Of a DNA stretch of 25,233 nt, positions 1-7,153 are shown in pieces. The first letter of the stretch is position 1; every line of letters starts with the position of its first letter. A program made the translations under genes and the position numbers. A model generated the notes under the pieces. It made no database searches, had not been told where the DNA came from, and saw nothing but the letters and a program-made list of their open reading frames with translations. Source of the stretch: Oscillospiraceae bacterium (GTDB lineage Bacteria > Bacillota > Clostridia > Oscillospirales > Oscillospiraceae). The DNA lies in NCBI GenBank assembly GCA_024404735.1, contig JAKSPP010000003.1, forward strand, positions 1 through 25,233, in the 5' to 3' direction.

Positions 1-188
1 CTGGGTGCGCTCTTACCGCACCTTTTCATCCTTACTTCTCTTACGGGAAGCGGTATCTCTCTGTTGCACTTGTCCTGGGGTTGCCCCCGGCGGGTGTTAC
101 CCGTTATCCTTGCCCTGCGGAGCCCGGACTTTCCTCACGCGATTCCTTTGGGAATTCGCCCGCGACCGTTCGGCCCACTCACGGGCAG
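1..188 (-). ncRNA. rnpB: RNase P RNA (class A), 5' part, cut by window edge
   Basis: This is the catalytic RNA of ribonuclease P, which removes the 5' leaders of tRNA precursors. Read on the minus strand it shows the conserved GAGGAAAGTCCGGGCTCC block (119-136), the GTGCAACAGAGAGATACCGC block (50-69) and GGTGCGGTAAGAGCGCACC (4-22). These match the order and wording of bacterial class A RNase P RNA. Only about the first 190 nt are present and the 3' part lies outside the window. The 5' end near 188 is set from a promoter just upstream. A spurious reading frame crosses it on the plus strand and should be ignored. Confidence 0.93.
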
Positions 189-194
189 TATTTT

Positions 195-222
195 ATTATA
201 CCCCCTTCTTAAAGTCAAGCAA
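195..222 (-). promoter_or_regulatory. rnpB promoter
   Basis: On the minus strand a -35 TTGCTT (217-222) is separated by 16 bp from a perfect -10 TATAAT (195-200). Transcription would start near 188, at the 5' end of the RNase P RNA. Confidence 0.75.
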
Positions 223-333
223 AAAGTATCCTTATTATTTCCGAGAACAAGCTGCTGCATATCTTTATTTTTCCTTCTGAATATGCTACAATATGAGATA
301 GTCGCAGTTAAATTACGGAAGGAGAAGCCTTAT

Positions 334-1584
334 ATGCCCTTCAGGATAATAAGAAACGACATATTGAATACAAAGGCCGATGCTGTTGTCAATACGGTAA
401 ACTCCTATCCCATCGTGGGGAGGGGCGTTGATTATGCAATTCACAGGGCCGCAGGTCCGGAGCTTTTAAAGGCCCGTGAAGAAATCGGTATAATCGAAAA
501 AGGCACGGCAGTCTCCACCCCTGCCTTCGGTCTTGAACAATCCGGAATAGCAAAATACATAATTCATACAGCAGGCCCCCAATGGGAGGGCGGTACCTGT
601 GGAGAAAAAGAAATTCTCAAAAGCTGTTACCTGCGCAGCCTTCGCCTTGCCTCGGAGCTCGGCTGTGCCTCTGCCTCCTTTCCTCTGATTTCGGCCGGAA
701 CATACGGTTTTCCCCGCGGAGAGGCCATTTCCATCGCCATATCCGCATTTACGGAATTTCTCTCCGAAAACGACATGGATATCTATCTGCTTGTTTTCGG
801 TGAGGAGAGCCTAAGCAGCGCAAGGGAAATTTCCGGATATGTCGAAAGCTATATAGACAACAACTATGTCCTTCGGAAAAACCTTGAAAACTACGGACAC
901 AGAAACGGCCCCATAGCCTCCGGAAGGGAATTTGCAGGCGGAAGGAAAAAGCAGAGCCTTCGCAAGGAGAATTCTGAGCCCGTAGCATACTCAAGCAGTC
1001 TTCCGTCGGAGCTTCCCATTAGTGCAGAAGAAAGCTGTATCAATGAAGCGGCGGAAGAAAAAAAGCTGCGCCGCCCTTCCCCGGCCATACCGAAGGCGGA
1101 AAAGCCTTCCTCAAAAATACCCGCACCCGAAAAAGGCAGTGCAAGGCTTAAAAAAAGCATTTTCGGAAGAAAAAGCAAAACCGAAGAAAAAGCATACTCC
1201 TCAGCCGGGGACGAAAGCCTTGAAGAAAAGCTCAGACGCCTTGACAGGGGCTTTTCCGAAACCCTTCTTTCCATGATTGATGCATCCGGAAAAAGCGACC
1301 CCGAGGTATACAGAAAAGCGAATATAGACAGAAAGCTGTTTTCAAAGATAAAAAACGACCCCCATTACAAGCCATCCAAGCAAACCGTTATCGCATTTGC
1401 CATGGCTCTGGAGCTTTCCATTGAGGAAACGGAAAGCTTCCTTGCTCTGGCGGGCTTTGCCCTCTCCCCCGCAAGCGCCGCCGATATTATCGTTGAACAT
1501 TTCATAAGGTCAGGAAACTATAATATAATTGAGCTTAACGTCGTTCTCTTTGATTTTGACCAGCAGCCCATCGGCTCATTCTGA
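334..1584 (+). CDS. Macro-domain protein with C-terminal helix-turn-helix-like domain
   Basis: The protein has 416 residues. Residues 1-175 form a macro domain, a fold that binds ADP-ribose and often removes ADP-ribose or O-acetyl groups. Visible motifs are the VVNTVNS strand (18-24), the loop VGRGVDYAIHRAAG (28-41) and the second loop SAGTYGFPRGEA (120-131). Residues about 180-295 are a Ser/Lys/Glu-rich, probably disordered linker. Residues about 295-416 are helical and resemble an XRE-like helix-turn-helix region (ANIDRKLFSKI, YKPSKQTVIAFAMALELS). The ATG at 334 is chosen because GGAAGGAGAAG lies 8-10 nt upstream; the open frame extends further 5' into the rnpB promoter region but has no ribosome binding site there. 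It is a single-gene unit, divergent from rnpB, and ends at a terminator. Hydrolase activity is inferred from the family; the substrate is unknown. Confidence 0.85.
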   Translation: MPFRIIRNDILNTKADAVVNTVNSYPIVGRGVDYAIHRAAGPELLKAREEIGIIEKGTAVSTPAFGLEQSGIAKYIIHTAGPQWEGGTCGEKEILKSCYLRSLRLASELGCASASFPLISAGTYGFPRGEAISIAISAFTEFLSENDMDIYLLVFGEESLSSAREISGYVESYIDNNYVLRKNLENYGHRNGPIASGREFAGGRKKQSLRKENSEPVAYSSSLPSELPISAEESCINEAAEEKKLRRPSPAIPKAEKPSSKIPAPEKGSARLKKSIFGRKSKTEEKAYSSAGDESLEEKLRRLDRGFSETLLSMIDASGKSDPEVYRKANIDRKLFSKIKNDPHYKPSKQTVIAFAMALELSIEETESFLALAGFALSPASAADIIVEHFIRSGNYNIIELNVVLFDFDQQPIGSF

Positions 1585-1605
1585 TGGTTGTATAATCTTA
1601 AAAAT

Positions 1606-1660
1606 GCAAAACAGACGAAGGTCCTCTCATCCGGAGGCGGCCCTCGTCTGTTTTATTTTA
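1606..1660. terminator. Bidirectional terminator between macro gene and tatD
   Basis: A stem of AACAGACGAAGG (1609-1620) pairs with CCCTCGTCTGTT (1641-1652), with one mismatch. It is followed by TTTTATTTTATT on the plus strand and TTTTGCATTTTT on the minus strand. It can serve both convergent genes; the tatD stop codon lies in its tail. Confidence 0.8.
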
Positions 1661-2419
1661 TTCTATTCCGAAAAAGCGCTTTCCGTTTTCAAGGGCGGCA
1701 AAGGCAACCTCCTCTGCTGACAGCCCCTTAATCTCTCCTATTTTCTCCGCAATATAGGGGAGAAGTGTTGAATCATTGCGCTTTCCTCTGAAGGGGGTGG
1801 GCGCAAGATAGGGTGAGTCTGTTTCCAGCATTATTCTGTCCATGGGAACAGCCTCGATTACCTCCGGGGCCTTTCTTGCGTTTTTGAAGGTTATTGAGCC
1901 CGTGAAGCTTAAATAGTGCCCCATGGCTATAAGCTGCCTTGCCATCTCGGCAGAGCCGGAATAGCAGTGGAATACCGTTTTTACATCGGGAAATTCCCTG
2001 ACTATTTCAAAGCAGTCGGCGTGGGCCTCCCTGTCATGAATGATAACCGGAAGAGAAAGCTCCCTTGCAAGCTCCATCTGAGAAACAAACATTTTTTTCT
2101 GAAGCTCTTTATTGTCGCTTGTCCAGTAATAATCAAGTCCTATCTCACCGATGGCCTTTACCTTCGGGTTTGCGGCAAGCCCGCGCAGAATACCGACCGA
2201 TGAATCACTCCAGCTTTCCGCCTCCTCGGGATGCCAGCCGACAGCGGCATAAAAGAAGGGATACTTTTCCGCAAAGCCAACGGCCATACGGGAGCTTTCC
2301 TCCTTACAGCCGGGGTTTAACACAAGCGCTATTCCCTTAAGGGGCAGGCTTTCGATAAGAGAGTCCCTGTCCTCATCGAATTTAACATCGTCATAGTGTG
2401 CATGGGTATCAAAATACAT
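1658..2419 (-). CDS. tatD: TatD-family metal-dependent DNase/hydrolase
   Basis: This is a TIM-barrel metallohydrolase of the TatD family (253 aa, normal family length of about 255-265). Members are 3'-5' exonucleases or deoxyribonucleases implicated in DNA repair and quality control. Metal ligands expected for the family are visible: the HAH motif (H6, H8), E91 in GEIGLDYYW, H127 in VIIHDRE, H150 in VFHCYSG and D200 in LETDSPYLAP. The ATG at 2419 has AAAAAGGA 8-9 nt upstream. It lies 30 bp downstream of the cupin gene and probably shares its transcript. In many Firmicutes tatD sits near rsmA (ksgA) and metG; here rsmA is about 11 kb away. The family call is firm; the exact nucleic acid substrate is not known from sequence. 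Confidence 0.92.
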   Translation of the reverse strand: MYFDTHAHYDDVKFDEDRDSLIESLPLKGIALVLNPGCKEESSRMAVGFAEKYPFFYAAVGWHPEEAESWSDSSVGILRGLAANPKVKAIGEIGLDYYWTSDNKELQKKMFVSQMELARELSLPVIIHDREAHADCFEIVREFPDVKTVFHCYSGSAEMARQLIAMGHYLSFTGSITFKNARKAPEVIEAVPMDRIMLETDSPYLAPTPFRGKRNDSTLLPYIAEKIGEIKGLSAEEVAFAALENGKRFFGIE

Positions 2420-2449
2420 TGCTGTTTTCCTTTTTAGGAGATTCTTTTA

Positions 2450-2977
2450 TTATTCCCCGTCCTCAAATCCGACGTCAACCCAGAGGGGTCTGACACGTTC
2501 GGGAATGGAATCGATTTCCTCTTTGGTCAAATACTCCCAGAGGAATTTTTCCGTCTTGGGGTTAGCCTCCTGAACCTCTATAAAGAGCCAGGGACGTGTG
2601 CATTTATTAATATGATAGAAGCCGTGGGGAAGGCCGCCGGGAATACGCAGGCAGCAGCTTCTTGTTATGATATGCTTTTCCATCTCGGGGCCGAAGCACA
2701 TCTCAACCTCTGCGCCCAGGTCATAGGGATTTTCGGGGTCGCCTCCGAGGAGGAAAATAATCTCGTTTTCCTTATGCATGTGAGGAGGATGACCTACAAT
2801 TCTCTGCCCCTCCGGAGCTTTGGGAGCGTCCTTCTCGTCAAAGGGCATATTCCAGTGAATTGAGTAGCTGCAGTTGAAAACAGGCTCGTTATCAATCTTG
2901 GCCAGCCAGGGGATGGGGCGCGAGGCCGGATACTCCATACTGTCGGAATAAATTATGCAGTCATCATACTTTCCCAT
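2450..2977 (-). CDS. Cupin-fold protein of unknown function
   Basis: This 175-residue soluble protein has a single cupin barrel. The first cupin motif is HPPHMHKENEIIFLLGG (63-79), giving candidate metal ligands H66, H68 and E70 or E72. The second is IPGGLPHGFYHI (112-123), with H118 as the fourth likely ligand. No signal peptide or membrane segment is visible. The ATG at 2977 is supported by GGAGG 7 nt upstream. It is the first gene after the argF terminator and is followed 30 bp later by tatD. I see no good promoter of its own, so it may depend on read-through. A cupin fold supports a metal-dependent enzyme or a small-molecule sensor, and I cannot choose between them. Confidence 0.8.
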   Translation of the reverse strand: MGKYDDCIIYSDSMEYPASRPIPWLAKIDNEPVFNCSYSIHWNMPFDEKDAPKAPEGQRIVGHPPHMHKENEIIFLLGGDPENPYDLGAEVEMCFGPEMEKHIITRSCCLRIPGGLPHGFYHINKCTRPWLFIEVQEANPKTEKFLWEYLTKEEIDSIPERVRPLWVDVGFEDGE

Positions 2978-3004
2978 AACGGTACCTCCACAATATAATT
3001 TCTT

Positions 3005-3045
3005 AAATAAAAAACCGCCCCTGCAAAAAAAGCCGGGGCGGCAAT
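3005..3045 (-). terminator. Rho-independent terminator after argF
   Basis: On the minus strand CCGCCCC (rc of 3035-3041) pairs with GGGGCGG (rc of 3015-3021), followed by a run of T. It lies about 40 bp past the argF stop codon and closes the arginine block. Confidence 0.88.
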
Positions 3046-3087
3046 AATTTACGGATTTATGCGCCCTTATTTCTCCGCTTTCCCTTC

Positions 3088-4080
3088 TCAGAGGGTTGCG
3101 GCCATAACGGCCTTGATTGTATGCATTCTGTTTTCGGCCTCAAGGAAAACGATGGAGTGCTTTCCCTCGAATACGGAGTCTGTAACCTCCATACATTCTC
3201 TGCCGAAACGCTCACCCATAGTCTTTCCGACCTCGGTGTTGAGGTCATGGAAGGCGGGCAGGCAATGCATAAATACTGAATTTTCTCCTGCCATATCCAT
3301 TATTTCGTCGGTTACGCAATATGCGGCAAGATCATTGATTCTCTTTTCCCAGACCTCGGTGGGCTCGCCCATGGATACCCATACATCCGTGTAAATAACA
3401 TCGGCACCGGGGACGGCCTTTTTGGGGTCACTTTCAAAGCAGAGAACCGCACCTGTTTCCTTTGCGATTTTCTCAGCCTCGTCTCTGAGCGCAGGCTCGG
3501 GGAAATATCCCTCGGGAGCGCAGGCTGTAAAGTCCATTCCGAGCTTTGCACAGCCGAGCATAAGGGAGTTGCCCATATTGTAGCGGGCATCACCCATATA
3601 AACAAGCTTTTTGCCCTCGAGAGTTCCGAAATGCTCTTTAATCGTCAGCATATCGGCGAGAATCTGTGTGGGATGATATTCATTTGTAAGACCGTTCCAT
3701 ACGGGAACATCGGAGTACTTTGCAAGGTCCTCAACGATGCTCTGACCATAGCCGCGGTACTCAAGACCGTCAAACATGGAGCAGAGAACGCGGGCCGTAT
3801 CCGCAACGGACTCCTTCTTGCCTATCTGAGAGCAGGAGGGATCAAGGTAGGTTGTATTCATACCCAGATCGTGTGCGGCAACCTCGAAGGAGCAGCGTGT
3901 ACGGGTTGAAGTCTTTTCGAAAATGAGAGCAATATTCTTGCCCTCGAAAACTCTGTGCGGGATACCGGCCTTCTTCTGTGCCTTAAGCTCTGCAGCCAGG
4001 TCAATAAGACCCATTATTTCTTCGCTCGTGAAATCCAGAAGCTTCAGGAAGTCGCGGCCTTTCATTTCACTTATTTTCAT
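3088..4080 (-). CDS. argF: Ornithine carbamoyltransferase
   Basis: It catalyses ornithine + carbamoyl phosphate to citrulline + phosphate, the step before argininosuccinate synthase. The length of 330 aa is typical. Signature sites are visible: STRTR (58-62) for carbamoyl phosphate, HPTQ (136-139), the ornithine loop DVWVSMGEP (232-240, SMG at 236-238) and HCLP (272-275) with the catalytic Cys. The ATG at 4080 has ACGGAGAA about 8 nt upstream. It is the last gene of the argG-argH-binding protein-permease-argF block, 23 bp after the permease, and is followed by a strong terminator. Catabolic OTC (arcB) has the same motifs; the argG/argH context argues for the biosynthetic role. It is probably transcribed with the permease from the ArgR-type promoter near 4850. 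Confidence 0.95.
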   Translation of the reverse strand: MKISEMKGRDFLKLLDFTSEEIMGLIDLAAELKAQKKAGIPHRVFEGKNIALIFEKTSTRTRCSFEVAAHDLGMNTTYLDPSCSQIGKKESVADTARVLCSMFDGLEYRGYGQSIVEDLAKYSDVPVWNGLTNEYHPTQILADMLTIKEHFGTLEGKKLVYMGDARYNMGNSLMLGCAKLGMDFTACAPEGYFPEPALRDEAEKIAKETGAVLCFESDPKKAVPGADVIYTDVWVSMGEPTEVWEKRINDLAAYCVTDEIMDMAGENSVFMHCLPAFHDLNTEVGKTMGERFGRECMEVTDSVFEGKHSIVFLEAENRMHTIKAVMAATL

Positions 4081-4103
4081 AGTATTTCTCCGTTAATATT
4101 GAT

Positions 4104-4796
4104 TTATCTGATATCGCCGCGGCGAAGTCTCTTTTCAAGCTTACGCATAAATGCCGTCAGAATAAGAACCAGAACAAGGTATACGATTGCGGTCAGCATA
4201 AGAGGGTTGATTGCGTCAAAGGTATTGTTTCTGACAAGGTTTGCGGAACGGGTAAGGTCTCTTACGGCAACATAACCGGCAACGGCGGTTTCCTTCAGAA
4301 GTGCAATCATTTCATTGCAGATTGCGGGAAGGATATTCTTGATTGCCTGAGGAAGAACAACATGTCTGACAGCCTGAAGTCTTGTAAGACCCAGACTTCT
4401 TGCAGCCTCTGTCTGTCCGCCGTCAACAGCATCGATTCCGCTTCGGATAACCTCGGCCATATATGCACCGGAGTTAATACCGAAGGTAACGATTGCCGTT
4501 ACGATACCCTCTGCGGACTTGAGAATTACGAAATAAAAAATAAGCAGAAGAACAACAACGGGGATACCGCGGATTACGGAAACATAAGCATCGCATATTT
4601 TTGCCAGGGGCTTAAGGGCTTTGGATTCCTCGGCAAGGAATTTTATTACGGAAATAAGCGTTCCTATGGCAACACCGAGAAGCAGTGCAAAAAATGTTAT
4701 GATGATTGTGTTCTTAAAGCCTTCGATGAGAAGCAAATAGTTTTCGCCGACGATAAATGTCTCATACAGGCGGTCAAACCAGTTTGTCAGAAACAT
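4104..4796 (-). CDS. Polar amino-acid ABC transporter permease (probably arginine)
   Basis: This inner-membrane permease of the HisM/HisQ/ArtQ family has 230 aa, with about five hydrophobic segments (about 26-52, 72-97, 99-120, 160-185 and 200-222). The EAA loop that contacts the ATPase is clear: GQTEAARSLGLTRLQAVRHV (about 132-151). The ATG at 4796 is preferred because AAAGGA lies 8 nt upstream; a TTG at 4820 would add eight residues that include the ribosome binding site. The substrate-binding gene lies upstream and argF immediately downstream, so arginine, ornithine or citrulline is the likely substrate. No ATPase gene occurs in the window. It has its own promoter with ARG-box-like palindromes, placed after a terminator for the binding protein. 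Confidence 0.92.
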   Translation of the reverse strand: MFLTNWFDRLYETFIVGENYLLLIEGFKNTIIITFFALLLGVAIGTLISVIKFLAEESKALKPLAKICDAYVSVIRGIPVVVLLLIFYFVILKSAEGIVTAIVTFGINSGAYMAEVIRSGIDAVDGGQTEAARSLGLTRLQAVRHVVLPQAIKNILPAICNEMIALLKETAVAGYVAVRDLTRSANLVRNNTFDAINPLMLTAIVYLVLVLILTAFMRKLEKRLRRGDIR

Positions 4797-4847
4797 AGTT
4801 GATTTTTCCTTTCTGCCCAAGGGAAAAAGTAATAATTCAGATTATGT

Positions 4848-4902
4848 ATTGTATTACAATTTTGAATAATTGTAAACAGTTTTTTGCATTTTTATGCAAA
4901 AA
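4848..4902 (-). promoter_or_regulatory. Internal promoter with two ARG-box-like palindromes (permease-argF)
   Basis: On the minus strand -35 TTTACA (4871-4876) and -10 TACAAT (4848-4853) are 17 bp apart. Just upstream of the -35 lies the palindrome TTGCATAAAAATGCAA (4884-4899), close to the Bacillus ArgR consensus TGAATAAAAATKCA. A second palindrome, TTACAATT-6-AATTGTAA (4854-4875), fills the spacer and the -35. ArgR binding is inferred from this match and from the gene content. Confidence 0.7.
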
Positions 4903-4904
4903 AG

Positions 4905-4940
4905 GAAAACAAAAGGGGGCGAATCTTCAGCTCCGCCCCC
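4905..4940 (-). terminator. Terminator between binding protein and permease
   Basis: On the minus strand GGGGGCG (rc of 4934-4940) pairs with CGCCCCC (rc of 4915-4921), followed by TTTTGTTTTCC. It lies 25-60 bp past the stop of the binding-protein gene and just upstream of the permease promoter. Confidence 0.85.
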
Positions 4941-4964
4941 GGAAAATAGCTTTAGGGTATCGGA

Positions 4965-5717
4965 TTAGAGAACGGGAGCAACATAGGGAACGCCGTAGCT
5001 ATCGAAAATCTTCTCTACGGTTCCGTCCTTGATAAGCTCTACAAGAGCATCGTTAACAGCCTTGGTAAGCTCGTCATTGCCCTTCTTGAATGCAAATGCG
5101 TAGGGTTCCTGGGTCATAGCCTCGGAGAGAACGACAAGGTCTGCCTGGTCCTCAACAAAAGCAACGGCAACCTCATTGTCAACAACCCATGCATCAACCT
5201 TGCCGGTTGTAAGAGCGAGGCAAGCGTCATTGTTTGCAGTGAAGGCCTTAACATCGTAGCCGTTATCCATGCAGTACTCCTCGGCGGTGGTGCCGGTCTG
5301 AACGGAAACACTCTTGCCCTCAAGGTCGGCCTTGCAGGTGATGGGAGAATCCTTGGTTACTACGATAGCCTGAGATGCCATGAAGTAAGGAGAGGTGAAG
5401 TTTGCGTTCTTCTGGCGCTCTTCGGTAACGGTGATACCGCTCATTGCCATATCAAACTTGCCTGCCTGAATACCTGCGAGAACGGAGTCGAAGTCCATCT
5501 GCTCGTACTTGATTTCTTTGCCGAGCTTTTCACCGATTTTGTTTACGATATCGACCTCAATACCGACAATCTTTCCGCCCTCAAGATTCTCGAAGGGAGG
5601 GAAGTCGGGAGAGGTTGCAACGGTGATGGCACCCTTGTTCTTGCTTCCGCAGGCGCAGAGAGAAAGGCACATAACAAGAGCCAGAACAAGACATACGATT
5701 TTTGCTGAATTCTTCAT
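4965..5717 (-). CDS. Amino-acid ABC transporter substrate-binding lipoprotein
   Basis: This is an extracellular solute-binding protein of family 3 (SBP_bac_3, 250 aa). It starts with a lipoprotein signal peptide: a basic N-terminus, a hydrophobic stretch and the lipobox LCAC, so C23 would be lipidated. The mature part opens with ITVATSPDFPPFENLEGGK, followed by a VGIEVDIVNKIGEKLG segment and the MAMSGITVTEERQKNANFT region typical of polar amino-acid binders. The ATG at 5717 is chosen because AAAGGAAAAG lies upstream and it begins a proper signal peptide; an upstream in-frame start at 5771 would run into argH. It sits 43 bp after argH and before a terminator, so it is probably expressed at higher level than the permease. 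Arginine binding is inferred from context only. Confidence 0.92.
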   Translation of the reverse strand: MKNSAKIVCLVLALVMCLSLCACGSKNKGAITVATSPDFPPFENLEGGKIVGIEVDIVNKIGEKLGKEIKYEQMDFDSVLAGIQAGKFDMAMSGITVTEERQKNANFTSPYFMASQAIVVTKDSPITCKADLEGKSVSVQTGTTAEEYCMDNGYDVKAFTANNDACLALTTGKVDAWVVDNEVAVAFVEDQADLVVLSEAMTQEPYAFAFKKGNDELTKAVNDALVELIKDGTVEKIFDSYGVPYVAPVL

Positions 5718-5736
5718 TTTTTCTTTTCCTTTCCAT

Positions 5737-5756
5737 AAGCCCCGTGCTCGGAGCTT
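5737..5756 (-). other. Small intercistronic hairpin before binding-protein gene
   Basis: On the minus strand AAGCTCC pairs with GGGGCTT around a 6-nt loop, in the 43-bp gap between argH and the binding-protein gene. No T-run follows, so it is not a terminator. It might protect a processed mRNA 3' to it, but that is inference. Confidence 0.35.
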
Positions 5757-5760
5757 TAAT

Positions 5761-7134
5761 TTACTTTGCAATGCTTCTTATGTACTCAATCTGGGAGAGT
5801 ACGGACTTAAGGGAGGTGCCGCCCTCGGAGGTTCTGCGCTCTGCACAGGCACGGAGGTCTATGGCATCAAATACGTCCTCGTCGAAAAGCTCGGAGAGCT
5901 CCTTATATCTTTCAAGAGGAACCGTTTCAAGAACAAGACCCTTTTCCATACATTCACGGACAAGAGAGCCTGTGAGCTTATATGCCGCTCTGAAGGGCAT
6001 TCCCTTTTTTGTAAGATAGTCGGCAAGGTCTGTTGCATTTATAAAGCCCTCGCCTGCAGCCTTCTGCATATTTTCGGGCTTAAACTTAACACCCTTAAGC
6101 ATGGGAATAAAGACATCAAGGCACTTATCGGCTGTATCGAAGGCGTCGAATACTGCCTCCTTATCCTCCTGCATATCCTTGTTATAGGCAAGGGGCAGGC
6201 CCTTGAGCATAGTGAGAGTACCGATGAGGTTTCCGAAGACTCTGCCGGTTTTACCTCTTACAAGCTCTGCCATATCGGCATTCTTCTTCTGAGGCATAAT
6301 GGAGGAGCCTGTTGTAAAGGCATCGGAAAGCTCCGCAAAACGGAACTCCCATGAGCACCATAAAATCATCTCCTCGGAAAAGCGTGAAAGATGCATCATA
6401 AGGACAGACAGGGCTGAGATAAGCTCAACACAGAAATCTCTGTCGGAGACGGCATCGATGCTGTTGCGGCAGGGACCGTCAAAGCCAAGGGCTGCGGCGG
6501 TCATTTTTCTGTCTGTGGGATAGGTTGTTCCCGCAAGAGCGCAGGCGCCCAGAGGGGACATATTCATACGCTTTACCGCATCCGCAAGCCTTCCCATATC
6601 TCTCTCCAGCATCATGGCATAGGCAAGCAGATGATGGGAGAAAAAGATGGGCTGGGCACGCTGAAGGTGGGTATAGCTGGGAGCAACGGCGTCCTTATAC
6701 TCCTCGGCCTTATCGGCAACGGCAAGCATAAGAGAGCGGATTTTTCCGATTATATCCTCTGCTCTTTCGCGGAGATACATTCTGACGTCAACGGCAACCT
6801 GGTCATTTCTGCTTCTTGCCGTGTGCAGACGCTTGCCTGCATCACCTATACGCTCTGTAAGCTCGGCCTCAATGAACATATGAATGTCCTCGGCCTCGTA
6901 GTCAATGGGGAGAGCCCCGCTTTCGATATCCTTAAGGATTCCCTCAAGGCCCTCGGAAATCGCATCAACATCCTCACGGCTTAAAATTCCCGTGGCTGCG
7001 AGCATTTCCGCATGGGCCAGAGAGCCATTTATATCCTGTTTGTACATGCGGCAGTCAACCGCAATGGACGAATTGAAATCGTCCGCTGTCTTGCTGGTTT
7101 CGGCTAAGGTTCTGCCGGCCCAAAGTTTTGCCAT
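5761..7134 (-). CDS. argH: Argininosuccinate lyase
   Basis: It cleaves argininosuccinate to arginine and fumarate, the last step of arginine synthesis. The length of 457 aa is standard for the fumarase/aspartase superfamily. The superfamily signature GSSIMPQKKN is at 276-285, with the catalytic Ser in the SSIM loop. HTARSRNDQ (104-112) and THLQRAQP (155-162), which carries the catalytic base His156, are both present. The ATG at 7134 has AAAGGAAAA upstream and lies 19 bp after the argG stop, so the two genes form one transcript. Nothing is truncated. Confidence 0.97.
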   Translation of the reverse strand: MAKLWAGRTLAETSKTADDFNSSIAVDCRMYKQDINGSLAHAEMLAATGILSREDVDAISEGLEGILKDIESGALPIDYEAEDIHMFIEAELTERIGDAGKRLHTARSRNDQVAVDVRMYLRERAEDIIGKIRSLMLAVADKAEEYKDAVAPSYTHLQRAQPIFFSHHLLAYAMMLERDMGRLADAVKRMNMSPLGACALAGTTYPTDRKMTAAALGFDGPCRNSIDAVSDRDFCVELISALSVLMMHLSRFSEEMILWCSWEFRFAELSDAFTTGSSIMPQKKNADMAELVRGKTGRVFGNLIGTLTMLKGLPLAYNKDMQEDKEAVFDAFDTADKCLDVFIPMLKGVKFKPENMQKAAGEGFINATDLADYLTKKGMPFRAAYKLTGSLVRECMEKGLVLETVPLERYKELSELFDEDVFDAIDLRACAERRTSEGGTSLKSVLSQIEYIRSIAK

Positions 7135-7153
7135 TTCGGTTTTCCTTTATTGA

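Noticed and set aside
5..280. Short plus-strand reading frame at the left edge
   Set aside because: It lies over the RNase P RNA and its promoter.
5509..6354. 281-codon plus-strand frame across the binding protein and argH
   Set aside because: It crosses two firmly identified minus-strand genes and has no start signal.
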